Source: an uncultured Oscillospiraceae bacterium
GTDB taxonomy: Bacteria > Bacillota > Clostridia > Oscillospirales > Ruminococcaceae
NCBI GenBank assembly: GCA_900556255.1
Contig: USNZ01000069.1
Coordinates: forward strand, 1-6,763
DNA length: 6,763 nt
Direction of reading: 5' to 3'
Shown here one piece after another: positions 1 to 5,955 of the stretch (its first letter is position 1; each line of letters opens with the position of its first letter). Both the position numbers and the translations under genes were made by a program. The notes beneath the pieces are model-generated. The model saw nothing but the letters and a program-made list of their open reading frames with translations, made no database searches and was not told where the DNA came from.

Positions 1-1125
1 GCAATGGCTGAACGCCAGCAGGCAGTAGAACAGCGACGCCGTGCGCGCCTGCCGCACGCCGAAGGCGATGACCTCCGCCTCGCTGCTGAACGCGCCCACC
101 AGCTGCGGGCACAGCAGGTAGATGCCCACGCCCACGACCTCCGCCAGCAGGATAGAGCAAAGTATGCCGAATTTCATACCCTTGCGCACGCGGTCGGGCT
201 TGCCCGCACCGACATTCTGGCTGACAAAGGTCGCCAGCGCCATCGAAAAGCAGGTCATAGGCAAAAAAGCGAAGCCCTCCACCTTGGCATACGCGCCGCA
301 GCCCGCCATGGCGTTGGCACCGAAGGAGTTGATGTTGGACTGCACAATGACGTTTGCCAGCGAAATGACCGAGTTCTGCACACCGGATGGCAGCCCCTGC
401 TTGATGACCGCCTGCAGGGAAGGCCCGTCAAAGCGGACTTCCTTCCAGTGAACGGCCCATTCCTCCTGTGAGCGCATCAGTTTGGCGAACGCCAGCACAG
501 CGCTGACAGACTGGCTGACAATGGTCGCAAAAGCCGCCGCGCCGACACCCATCCGCATACCGCCGACCAGAATGATATCCAGCACAATGTTGATAATAGA
601 CGCCGCAATCAGATACCGCATGGGGCTGCGACTGTCGCCGACCGACTGCAAAATGCTGGCACCCACATTGTACATGACCACCGCGATAGAGCCGAAAAAG
701 TAGGTGCGGAAGTACGCCACCGAGTTGACCAAGACGTTTTCGGGTGTACCCATCCAGCGCAGGATCTGCGGGGTCAGCAGCACGCCCACCACCGTCAGCA
801 CCGCGCCGGCTGCAAGACCCAGCGCCACCGTGGTGTGGATCGTGCTGCGCAGACGTTTCCAGTCCTTGGCACCGAAATACCGCGCCACCACAACGCCCGC
901 GCCCAGCGACACGCCGTTGACAAAGCCCGTCAGCAGAAAAATCAGGCTGCCGGAGGAGCCGACCGCCGCCAGCGCCTCGCCGCCCAGAAAATTGCCCACG
1001 ATCAGCGAGTCAGCGGCATTGTATAGCTGCTGAAACAGGTTGCTGATGAAGATCGGCAGGGCAAACAGCAACATCCCCTTGGACACGCTGCCTTCGGTTA
1101 GATTTGTAGTACGCTGCATCGACAT
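1..1125 (-). CDS. MATE family efflux transporter (3' end cut off by window)
   Basis: The reading frame is open across 375 codons to the window edge, about 80% of a usual 440-460 residue MATE protein, so the last helices are missing. MATE proteins are 12-helix antiporters in the cytoplasmic membrane that export drugs, dyes or metabolites using a Na+ or H+ gradient. The N-terminus reads TEGSVSKGMLLFALPIFIS, then FQQLYNAADSLIVGNFLGG and ALAAVGSSGS, the family's helix 1-2 pattern. The second half-repeat begins near residue 235 with QGLPSGVQNSVISLANV, and AGCGAYAKVEGFAFLP plus FVSQNVGAGKPDRVRKG follow. Substrate cannot be read from sequence. The start is uncertain. ATG 1125 has a GGAG 15 bases upstream, which is long; an in-frame TTG at 1137 is only 3 bases from it; another in-frame ATG lies at 1119. 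The gene follows the pectin operon on the same strand, but a terminator and its own promoter lie between. Confidence 0.9.
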   Translation of the reverse strand, partial: MSMQRTTNLTEGSVSKGMLLFALPIFISNLFQQLYNAADSLIVGNFLGGEALAAVGSSGSLIFLLTGFVNGVSLGAGVVVARYFGAKDWKRLRSTIHTTVALGLAAGAVLTVVGVLLTPQILRWMGTPENVLVNSVAYFRTYFFGSIAVVMYNVGASILQSVGDSRSPMRYLIAASIINIVLDIILVGGMRMGVGAAAFATIVSQSVSAVLAFAKLMRSQEEWAVHWKEVRFDGPSLQAVIKQGLPSGVQNSVISLANVIVQSNINSFGANAMAGCGAYAKVEGFAFLPMTCFSMALATFVSQNVGAGKPDRVRKGMKFGILCSILLAEVVGVGIYLLCPQLVGAFSSEAEVIAFGVRQARTASLFYCLLAFSHC

Positions 1126-1158
1126 TTGTTTTGCCAAACGCTCCTTTATCTTTTGCTT

Positions 1159-1178
1159 ATTTCACAAAGCCGTGAAAT
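1159..1178. promoter_or_regulatory. Perfect 7-6-7 palindrome at the predicted MATE transcription start (candidate operator)
   Basis: The minus strand reads ATTTCAC, six bases, then GTGAAAT; the two arms are exact reverse complements. It lies just downstream of the TATAAT box and covers the predicted start site. A repressor dimer bound here would block initiation. MATE genes are often controlled by MarR- or TetR-type repressors, but no such gene is in the window, so the binding protein is unknown. A small RNA hairpin in the leader is a weaker alternative. Confidence 0.5.
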
Positions 1179-1181
1179 TTA

Positions 1182-1210
1182 ATTATAGCACCCTATAACA
1201 AAATAAGCAA
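1182..1210 (-). promoter_or_regulatory. Sigma-A type promoter for the MATE gene
   Basis: On the minus strand a perfect TATAAT (1182-1187) is preceded by TG one base away, giving an extended -10. A TTGCTT box (1205-1210) lies exactly 17 bases upstream, a weak -35 with the TTG kept. Transcription should begin near 1175, giving a leader of about 50 bases. The -35 box almost touches the T-tract of the upstream operon's terminator. Read from sequence only; no expression data. Confidence 0.75.
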
Positions 1211-1212
1211 GC

Positions 1213-1253
1213 AAAAAGGGCAGGGGACACCGCAAAAGCGGCACCTCCTGCCC
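1213..1253 (-). terminator. Intrinsic terminator of the pectin operon
   Basis: On the minus strand GGGCAGG pairs with CCTGCCC at the base, and CCGC pairs with GCGG around a TTTT loop, with an imperfect internal section. TTTTT follows directly at 1217-1213. The hairpin begins 7 bases after the stop codon of the TIM-barrel gene, so it ends the three-gene operon and insulates the MATE gene. Confidence 0.85.
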
Positions 1254-1260
1254 TTGTGTT

Positions 1261-2088
1261 TTAGAAAAAGCTTCTCATATACGCAATGTCCGATGCCGCC
1301 TTGGCGGGTACGGCTTCCTCCCGCAGGACGGGCAGCGTTTTTTGCGGCAGCTGTCGCAGCATGGCAAACGCCCCCGCGTAGTCCACGCCGGATTCTTCCA
1401 GCGCCGTACTCATCAAGCTGCCGTCGGGGCGGATAGCTTGCCCCTTAAAATGCACGGCGGCGATTTTTTCGCCGTACCATTCGCCGACCTGCTGCCAGAT
1501 TTTTTCCTGACAGTCGGTGTTGTCGGCGTTGACCATATTCGCCATATCAAAAATAACCTTGAGGTTGGGGCTGCGCATCGTGTCCAGCACGCGGCGCACG
1601 GCGGCGGGGTCGTTCATACTGTGATAGGTCACCGCCTCGATGCCGATGTAAACACCCAATTCCTCGGCGGCGGGCAGCAGCTCCGCCAGGCTGCGGCACA
1701 AAAGCGTCTGCGCCTGTTCGCGGGTGGTACCGGCAGGCTGCAGCGCCATCTTGGTGGTTTCGGTGCCGATGCACCCCGCACCGATCATCTTGGCAATGCG
1801 CAGCTGGCTCTTAAAGTCCGCCACGTTTTTCAGCCGCGCCTCGGTGTTCAGCGCCAGCTCCACATAGGTACCCAGCACCGCCACCTGTACACCGTGCGCC
1901 TGTTCGGCGGCCAGCGTCTGCTGCGCCAGTTCGTCGGTGACATCGGCGTAACTTTTTACCGTGGGCACGACCTTTTTGTAAGCAAGCTGCACGGCAGAAA
2001 ACCCGTCCGCCGCCACTTTGGCAAACTGCTCGTCCACGGCGCCCTGCCCGTAATCGTGCAGGCGCGCGCCGACTATAAATTGCGGCAT
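1261..2088 (-). CDS. Sugar isomerase/epimerase, xylose isomerase-like TIM barrel
   Basis: This 275-residue protein resembles the AP-endonuclease-2/xylose isomerase-like TIM-barrel superfamily, which includes hydroxypyruvate isomerase, tagatose 3-epimerase and inosose-related enzymes; about 250-300 residues is typical. It opens with VGARLHDYG and GFSAVQLAYKKV, the first strand and helix. Likely metal ligands are E151 (YIGIEAVTYHS), D181 (KVIFDMANM), H213 (AVHFKG) and E258 (LREEA), in the order E-D-H-E normal for the family. No signal peptide is seen, so it should be cytoplasmic. It is the last gene of the operon, 12 bases after the GH105 stop, which makes processing of a released uronate or rhamnose-derived sugar plausible. 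The exact substrate is unknown. Family is confident; reaction is inference. Confidence 0.88.
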   Translation of the reverse strand: MPQFIVGARLHDYGQGAVDEQFAKVAADGFSAVQLAYKKVVPTVKSYADVTDELAQQTLAAEQAHGVQVAVLGTYVELALNTEARLKNVADFKSQLRIAKMIGAGCIGTETTKMALQPAGTTREQAQTLLCRSLAELLPAAEELGVYIGIEAVTYHSMNDPAAVRRVLDTMRSPNLKVIFDMANMVNADNTDCQEKIWQQVGEWYGEKIAAVHFKGQAIRPDGSLMSTALEESGVDYAGAFAMLRQLPQKTLPVLREEAVPAKAASDIAYMRSFF

Positions 2089-2095
2089 ACCGTTT

Positions 2096-2101
2096 CCTCC
2101 T
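2096..2101 (-). promoter_or_regulatory. Ribosome binding site of the TIM-barrel gene, overlapping the upstream stop
   Basis: A full AGGAGG lies 7 bases before the ATG at 2088 and shares one base with the TAA stop of the GH105 gene (TAAGGAGG). This fixes the start and suggests that translation of the two genes is coupled. Confidence 0.9.
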
Positions 2102-3249
2102 TACGCCTTTGCGGCCAGAATTTCGGTGTACGCCAGCAGCAGGGGACCCACGCCCTTGGCATCGTTCTCCACAACCGGCTCACTAAAATAGTACGCCAAG
2201 CTACCGTCGCGGCGGGTCGCACCGCCAAGCCCTGCCACCAAGCAGATACCGCCCAGCTGCAAGGTGCCGTCCGCACCCTTGCCCAGGTGCTTGTCACAGG
2301 TGCCGTAGAACGCCTTTTCGCCGTAGGCGGCATAGCGCTTGGGCAGGTAGCCCAGCCGCACACCCTTCAGCACCGCGTAGGCAAACAGCGCACTGCCGGA
2401 GGTTTCCAGGTAGTTGCCCGGCACGCCCGGCTTGTCAATGACCTGCCAGAACATGCCGCTTTCGGCGTCCTGCCAGGCAAGCATCGCGTCCACAGCGTCC
2501 TTCAGCATCGCCATAATGGCGCGGTACTCATAGTACAACTGCTCGTCCATGCGCTCCAGCACGTCCACCATCGCCACCAGGAACCAGCCCATCGCGCGCA
2601 GCCAGAAGTTGGCGCTGCAGCCGGTTTCGGGGTTCGCCCAGTACATCCGGCGGCTCTCGTCATAGCCGTGGTAGTACAGGCCGGTGACGGGGTCCTTCAT
2701 GTACTTTTTGATGTTCATGAACTGCTTGTAGCTGTCAATGCAGCCGTGCATCCCGTTGCAGCGGGTCTCGTACTCCATATAGAAGGGCTGCGCCATATAG
2801 GTGCCGTCCAGCCAGACCTGCCACGGATAGATTTTTTTGTGCCAGAAGTTGCCTTCCTTGGTGCGGGGCTGGGTTTCCAGCTGGCTGCGCACCGTCTCGA
2901 TGGCATCGCGGTAGCGCTGCTCGCCCGTCAGATCGTACAGGGCAAACAGGTTTTTGCCCTGATTGACGTTGTCGAGGTTGTATTCCTCCACGTCGTAAGT
3001 ATTGATCACGCCGCCGTCCTTGACGAAATAATCCAGAAAATCCTTGCTGAAGGTCAAAAATTTCTCGTCCCCGGTGGTTTTGTACAGGCTCAGGCAGGCG
3101 GTGATCATACAGCCGTCAATGTAGTTCCACTTGTTGGGCTTGCCGCTGCGCACCTTTTCGATGTTCCAAAGCGGGGCTTCGGCGGTGCTGCCGGCAATCA
3201 GATAGTCCACATACTGTCCCAGCGTGGTCAAGATTTCTTCGTGGATCAT
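2101..3249 (-). CDS. Glycoside hydrolase family 105, unsaturated (rhamno)galacturonyl hydrolase
   Basis: GH105 enzymes of the YteR/YesR type hydrate and cleave the unsaturated uronic acid left at the non-reducing end of pectin oligosaccharides after lyase action. The 382-residue protein has the family's length and (alpha/alpha)6-barrel landmarks: KWNYIDGCMITACLSLY near residue 40, YPWQVWLDGTYMAQPF with the expected catalytic Asp at 148, YYHGYDES with His 194, FWLRAMGWFLVAMVDVLE at 215-232, YLETSGSALFAYA at 280-291, and GICLVAGLGG followed by DGSLAYYFSEPVVENDAKG near the end. The N-terminus (MIHEEILTTLGQ) is not a signal peptide, so the enzyme is probably cytoplasmic. ATG 3249 is chosen because GAGGAG lies 10 bases upstream; an in-frame TTG at 3267 overlaps that site and is unlikely. 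The ATG is 4 bases after the GH28 stop. No lyase is in the window, so its substrate must be made elsewhere. Confidence 0.95.
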   Translation of the reverse strand: MIHEEILTTLGQYVDYLIAGSTAEAPLWNIEKVRSGKPNKWNYIDGCMITACLSLYKTTGDEKFLTFSKDFLDYFVKDGGVINTYDVEEYNLDNVNQGKNLFALYDLTGEQRYRDAIETVRSQLETQPRTKEGNFWHKKIYPWQVWLDGTYMAQPFYMEYETRCNGMHGCIDSYKQFMNIKKYMKDPVTGLYYHGYDESRRMYWANPETGCSANFWLRAMGWFLVAMVDVLERMDEQLYYEYRAIMAMLKDAVDAMLAWQDAESGMFWQVIDKPGVPGNYLETSGSALFAYAVLKGVRLGYLPKRYAAYGEKAFYGTCDKHLGKGADGTLQLGGICLVAGLGGATRRDGSLAYYFSEPVVENDAKGVGPLLLAYTEILAAKA

Positions 3250-3253
3250 AGGG

Positions 3254-4807
3254 TCAATTCTCCTCAAAGTTTTCTACATGGGTCAGTTGAAGGCGCTCGC
3301 CCTCATAGCCCTCAATTTTCACATTGTGCAGCTCGACCGTGCGTACATTTTCCGCCCAGACGCCCAGCTTGCAGCTGGCGTCGGCGCCGCACATCATGGC
3401 AGCCTGACCGGGGCGGGCATCCTTGGCAAAGTCAATGGTGACATTGTGCATACTGACACGCTCGATAGGCTGCTCCGGCAGACCGCTGAACCAGCAGCCC
3501 GCGTACTGGGCGTCGGTGGCGGTCACGTCCTCCATCTCCAGACTGCCCAGGGTGGGGGTCATCTCGTCCACAGGCTGCGGCTCGTGGCTCTGCACATAGT
3601 CACTGCGCCCGTCGGGATCGCAGAAATAGAACATATTGATGACAAACGGGGTCAGCACACCGTCCATAATGACATTGCGGAACACCAGCCCGTCGATCAC
3701 GGCGTACTTGCCGCGCCCGCGGCGGGTCTTAACGCGCAGACCGCGGTCGGTGTGATCCATCAGGCACTGGGTCACGGTGACGTTTTTGACGCCGCCACTC
3801 ATCTCGCTGCCGATCACCAGCCCGCCGTGGCCGCGGCTGAGGCAGCAGTTGCGGATGGTCACGTTCTCGCAGGGGACATGGCAGTTCATACCCATGAACA
3901 CCTTGCCGGATTTCAGCGCAATGCAGTCGTCGCCCACATGGACGTGATCCCCGATGATGTTGACATTCTTGCAGCTTTCGGGGTCAATGCCGTCGGTGTT
4001 GGGGCTGTTGGAGCTGTTGCGGATGCGGATATCCAGAATATCCACGTTCTCGGTGTAGGTGGGGTGGATGCTCCAGGAATAGCTGTTGCACACCTTGACG
4101 CCGTGCAGCACCACGTTTTGGGCGTGGCTGGTAAAGTACATACGCGGACGCCACGCAATGCGGCGCTCCTTGGGATTTTGGTACCAGTCGCCGTTCTGGG
4201 CGTTGCCGTCCAGCGTTCCCTCACCGGTGATGGTGACGTTGGCTTCGTTGATAATGTTGATCAGCCCGGCAAAGCTGTCCAGGGGGTTACCCTCCCACAG
4301 GCCGAGATAGCACTCCTTTTCTTCCTTGGCGTCGCGCAGCACACCGGGCAGGATGGGGTAATCCTCGCGGCGGGTGCCGCCCAGCAGGGTGCAGCCTTTT
4401 TCCAGATACAGCGTCGTATCGCTGTGCAGGAAAAGGCTCTGGGTGCGGTAAACACCGGCGGGCACATAGACCGTGCCGCCCTTGGGGCAGGTGGAAAGTG
4501 CCGCCTGCAATTTGGCGGTATTGTCGGTCTCACCGTCAGCGACCAGCCCATAGCGGGCGGCATCCACAAAAAAGCTCTCCGACGCGGTGGCAAACGTCAG
4601 TTCCGCCGACTCGCTGCCGTCGGACACCGTCAGCGTATATTCGGTGCCCGGCTGCAGAGAAAACAGCGAAAACACATTCGTGTCGCCGTCAAGAACCGTC
4701 TCACCGTTCAGCTGCACCGTGTAGGGCGCGGGGGCGCGGTAGCAGCTGTCGTTGAGCAGCTCAAACACGGCACTGCGTGTCATAGCACGAACAAGCGTAA
4801 TTTTCAT
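3254..4807 (-). CDS. Glycoside hydrolase family 28, polygalacturonase (probably exo-acting, intracellular)
   Basis: GH28 enzymes hydrolyse alpha-1,4-galacturonosyl bonds in pectin by inversion on a right-handed beta-helix. All four signature motifs are present in order: NTDG at 270-273, GDD at 292-294, GHG at 326-328 and RVK at 358-360 (usually RIK), so catalytic aspartates 272, 293 and 294, His 327 and Arg/Lys 358/360 are intact. The helix domain begins with FFVDAARYGLVADGETDNT near residue 79. Residues 1-78 look like a small fibronectin-III-like beta domain, known at the N-terminus of some bacterial exo-polygalacturonases. There is no hydrophobic signal sequence, so it likely trims imported oligogalacturonides in the cytoplasm. 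The length of 517 residues fits the bacterial group. GGGAG lies 8 bases before the ATG. It is the first gene of the operon, divergent from the AraC gene. Exo rather than endo action is inferred from architecture and location. Confidence 0.95.
   Translation of the reverse strand: MKITLVRAMTRSAVFELLNDSCYRAPAPYTVQLNGETVLDGDTNVFSLFSLQPGTEYTLTVSDGSESAELTFATASESFFVDAARYGLVADGETDNTAKLQAALSTCPKGGTVYVPAGVYRTQSLFLHSDTTLYLEKGCTLLGGTRREDYPILPGVLRDAKEEKECYLGLWEGNPLDSFAGLINIINEANVTITGEGTLDGNAQNGDWYQNPKERRIAWRPRMYFTSHAQNVVLHGVKVCNSYSWSIHPTYTENVDILDIRIRNSSNSPNTDGIDPESCKNVNIIGDHVHVGDDCIALKSGKVFMGMNCHVPCENVTIRNCCLSRGHGGLVIGSEMSGGVKNVTVTQCLMDHTDRGLRVKTRRGRGKYAVIDGLVFRNVIMDGVLTPFVINMFYFCDPDGRSDYVQSHEPQPVDEMTPTLGSLEMEDVTATDAQYAGCWFSGLPEQPIERVSMHNVTIDFAKDARPGQAAMMCGADASCKLGVWAENVRTVELHNVKIEGYEGERLQLTHVENFEEN
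3260..3265 (-). promoter_or_regulatory. Ribosome binding site deciding the GH105 start
   Basis: GAGGAG sits 10 bases upstream of ATG 3249 and lies inside the last codons of the GH28 gene. It supports the ATG start over the TTG at 3267, and means ribosomes finishing GH28 terminate next to the GH105 start. Confidence 0.8.
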
Positions 4808-4835
4808 AATAAAATCTCCCTATATGAAAAAAGAA

Positions 4836-4864
4836 TTGAAATGCAGCAAAAATTGTGCTATTCT
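4836..4864 (+). promoter_or_regulatory. Promoter of the AraC-family regulator
   Basis: TTGAAA (4836-4841) and TATTCT (4859-4864) are separated by exactly 17 bases, with TG one base before the -10 (extended -10). Initiation near 4871 gives a leader of about 50 bases before the ATG at 4921. This is a much better constitutive promoter than anything seen for the divergent operon. Confidence 0.7.
4845..4859. promoter_or_regulatory. Near-palindrome between -35 and -10 of the regulator promoter
   Basis: The 15 bases AGCAAAAATTGTGCT fit AGCAnAAnTTnTGCT, symmetric except at one base pair and the centre. A protein bound in this spacer would block the regulator's own promoter and could act on the overlapping divergent operon. 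It may be a repressor operator or an autoregulation site; the binder is unknown. Confidence 0.35.
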
Positions 4865-4872
4865 AAAGTATA
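4860..4872 (-). promoter_or_regulatory. Candidate -10 elements of the pectin operon, without a good -35
   Basis: On the minus strand TATACT (4867-4872) and TAGAAT (4860-4865) each match TATAAT at five of six positions. Neither has a recognisable -35 at 16-18 bases. That is usual for promoters needing an AraC-type activator. The TAGAAT box overlaps the -10 of the divergent regulator promoter on the opposite strand. Which box is used cannot be told from sequence. Confidence 0.4.
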
Positions 4873-4910
4873 TGACAAGATTCACACCCGCTTATGCAGC
4901 AGGTAAAAAC

Positions 4911-4916
4911 GAGGTG
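4911..4916 (+). promoter_or_regulatory. Ribosome binding site deciding the AraC regulator start
   Basis: GAGGTG matches the anti-Shine-Dalgarno sequence and lies 4 bases before ATG 4921. The in-frame ATG at 4894 has no such site and would place nine residues of unaligned sequence before the conserved cupin domain, so 4921 is preferred. Confidence 0.75.
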
Positions 4917-4920
4917 CCGT

Positions 4921-5784
4921 ATGGTTTCGGAATACACTTATTCGCCCCATGTCGACTTTTTTATCGACCGCGTTGACCGCGACAACGGGTATGAGATGCC
5001 CAGTTTCCACATCCACCACAAGTACGAAATTTACTATGAAATAGAGGGTACCCGCCGCTATTTTATCGAGGATGCCGCCTACATTGTCAATGCGGGCAGT
5101 GTGGTGCTGATCGGTGAAAACCAGATCCACAAGACCGCCTCGGTGGGGGATACTCCATCCAGCCGTATCGTGATGAATTTCAGCGGTGAATATCTGGACA
5201 GTCTGGTCGACATTTTCCCCGATGTGGACTTTTTTTCCTTCCTGAACGAGGAACACAACCACCTGCTGTGCAACCTTTCGGTCAAGCAGCAGAACCAGAT
5301 TCAAAGTGTGATGCAGCAGCTGATTCTGCTGCAGGAGGAAACCACCCCCGAAAGCGACGCCATGCGCAAGATGATGCTGGCGACCCTTTTGCTGACGCTG
5401 AAATCCCTGTGCCGCATCCAGCAGGAGCAGGGCGGCGAGAACGGGCGTGTCAGCAACCAGATCGTGGACCAGATCCAAGGCTACATTGCCGAACATTACG
5501 CCGAAAAGCTGACCCTGACCGGCATTGCCAGCCAGTTCTACATCAGCCCCTACTATCTCAGCCGTCTGTTCAAGCGGGCCATCAACCTGAGCCTGATCGA
5601 GTACATCAACGGCGTGCGCATCAAGGCGGCACAGAACCTGATCGAAAAATCCAACGAGAGTGTTTCCGAGGTTGCCGAAAAAACCGGCTTTATGACAACC
5701 GCGCATTTCCGCCGTGTTTTCAAGGACGCCACCGGGCTTTCGCCCCAGCAGTACCGGCAGTATTATAAGCGCGTGAATAAGTAA
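4921..5784 (+). CDS. AraC family transcriptional regulator with N-terminal cupin sensor domain
   Basis: The 287-residue protein has the standard two-part AraC/XylS layout. Residues about 1-150 form a sugar-binding cupin: FHIHHKYEIYYEIEG at 29-43 is the common H-x-H-x-x-Y-E pattern, followed by DAAYIVNAGSVVLIGENQIH, the second barrel motif. Residues about 180-285 form the DNA-binding domain with two helix-turn-helix units, LTLTGIASQFYISPYYLSRLFK (197-218) and SVSEVAEKTGFMTTAHFRRVFK (247-268), ending in the family signature ATGLSPQQYRQYYKR. It is transcribed away from the pectin hydrolase operon and toward the ABC permease gene, so it is most likely the activator of the operon and perhaps the transporter in response to a pectin-derived oligosaccharide or uronate. 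The inducer is not known. A strong terminator follows the stop by 11 bases. Confidence 0.95.
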   Translation: MVSEYTYSPHVDFFIDRVDRDNGYEMPSFHIHHKYEIYYEIEGTRRYFIEDAAYIVNAGSVVLIGENQIHKTASVGDTPSSRIVMNFSGEYLDSLVDIFPDVDFFSFLNEEHNHLLCNLSVKQQNQIQSVMQQLILLQEETTPESDAMRKMMLATLLLTLKSLCRIQQEQGGENGRVSNQIVDQIQGYIAEHYAEKLTLTGIASQFYISPYYLSRLFKRAINLSLIEYINGVRIKAAQNLIEKSNESVSEVAEKTGFMTTAHFRRVFKDATGLSPQQYRQYYKRVNK

Positions 5785-5795
5785 GTTATGTTTTT

Positions 5796-5825
5796 GCCTT
5801 CGCCCGTTGCGGGCGGGGGCTTTTT
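5796..5825 (+). terminator. Intrinsic terminator of the AraC regulator gene
   Basis: An 11-pair stem (GCCTTCGCCCG with CGGGCGGGGGC, two pairs being G-T wobbles) closes a TTG loop and is followed by TTTTT, with more T-rich sequence to about 5839. It begins 11 bases after the regulator's stop codon. Confidence 0.92.
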
Positions 5826-5881
5826 CTATGTATTTTTTTGTATGTAAACTCCCGTGCGATAGGGCAGGGGAGAGAGTTTTC

Positions 5882-5927
5882 AAAAGAATGGCTGCCCCAC
5901 ACCGCAGTTTTGTGGTGCGGGGCAGCC
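5882..5927 (-). terminator. Intrinsic terminator downstream of the ABC permease gene
   Basis: GGCTGCCCC at 5890-5898 pairs with GGGGCAGCC at 5919-5927; after one mismatch the stem continues for seven more pairs (one G-T) around a four-base loop. On the minus strand the hairpin is followed by ATTCTTTTG. It lies about 28 bases beyond the permease stop. The sequence between this and the regulator's terminator (5826-5881) holds no gene. Confidence 0.8.
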
Positions 5928-5955
5928 GTGTTTGCGGGGGGTCGGGCAGTACCGC

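Larger units (their letters stand above)
1153..1210. repeat. 10-bp inverted repeat flanking the MATE promoter
   Basis: TTGCTTATTT at 1153-1162 is the exact reverse complement of AAATAAGCAA at 1201-1210, 38 bases apart. The right copy contains the -35 box; the left copy lies in the leader and overlaps one arm of the smaller palindrome by four bases. It could be a paired protein site or chance similarity in AT-rich DNA. Confidence 0.4.
4841..4901 (+). repeat. Direct repeat ATGCAGCA, copies 53 bp apart (candidate AraC-protein sites)
   Basis: ATGCAGCA occurs at 4841-4848 and again at 4894-4901 in the same orientation. The 53-base spacing is close to five helical turns. AraC-type proteins often bind same-orientation sites, and the right-hand copy sits near -40 of the operon's possible start sites, a normal activator position. 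Eight bases is short, so chance cannot be excluded. Confidence 0.35.

Noticed and set aside
1342..3441. A 699-codon open frame on the plus strand, opposite the TIM-barrel and GH105 genes
   Set aside because: Its product is His/Ala/Val-rich with no recognisable domain and lies entirely antisense to two well-identified enzymes. Long antisense frames are expected in GC-rich genes with strong third-position bias.
3224..4906. A 560-codon open frame on the plus strand, opposite the GH28 gene
   Set aside because: It is antisense to a GH28 gene with all catalytic motifs intact, its composition is low-complexity, and it would run through the intergenic promoters. No ribosome binding site supports it.
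4808..4920. Catabolite-repression (cre) site in the divergent control region
   Set aside because: I looked for the TGAAA-n-CG-n-TTTCA type pattern and found no acceptable match on either strand.
5311..5333. Inverted repeat TGCAGCAG-n6-CTGCTGCA inside the regulator gene, containing another ATGCAGCA-like match
   Set aside because: It is explained by Gln/Leu codons (MQQLILLQ) in a coding helix; no promoter or other reason for a site is present there.
5840..5880. Possible extra hairpin or small promoter in the spacer between the two terminators (AAACTC and GAGTTT arms)
   Set aside because: The arms are only six bases with poorly matched flanks, and no gene follows, so it is not supported as a separate feature.
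4882..5883. A 333-codon open frame on the minus strand, opposite the AraC regulator
   Set aside because: It mirrors a full-length AraC-family protein, crosses the regulator's terminator and shows no domain of its own.
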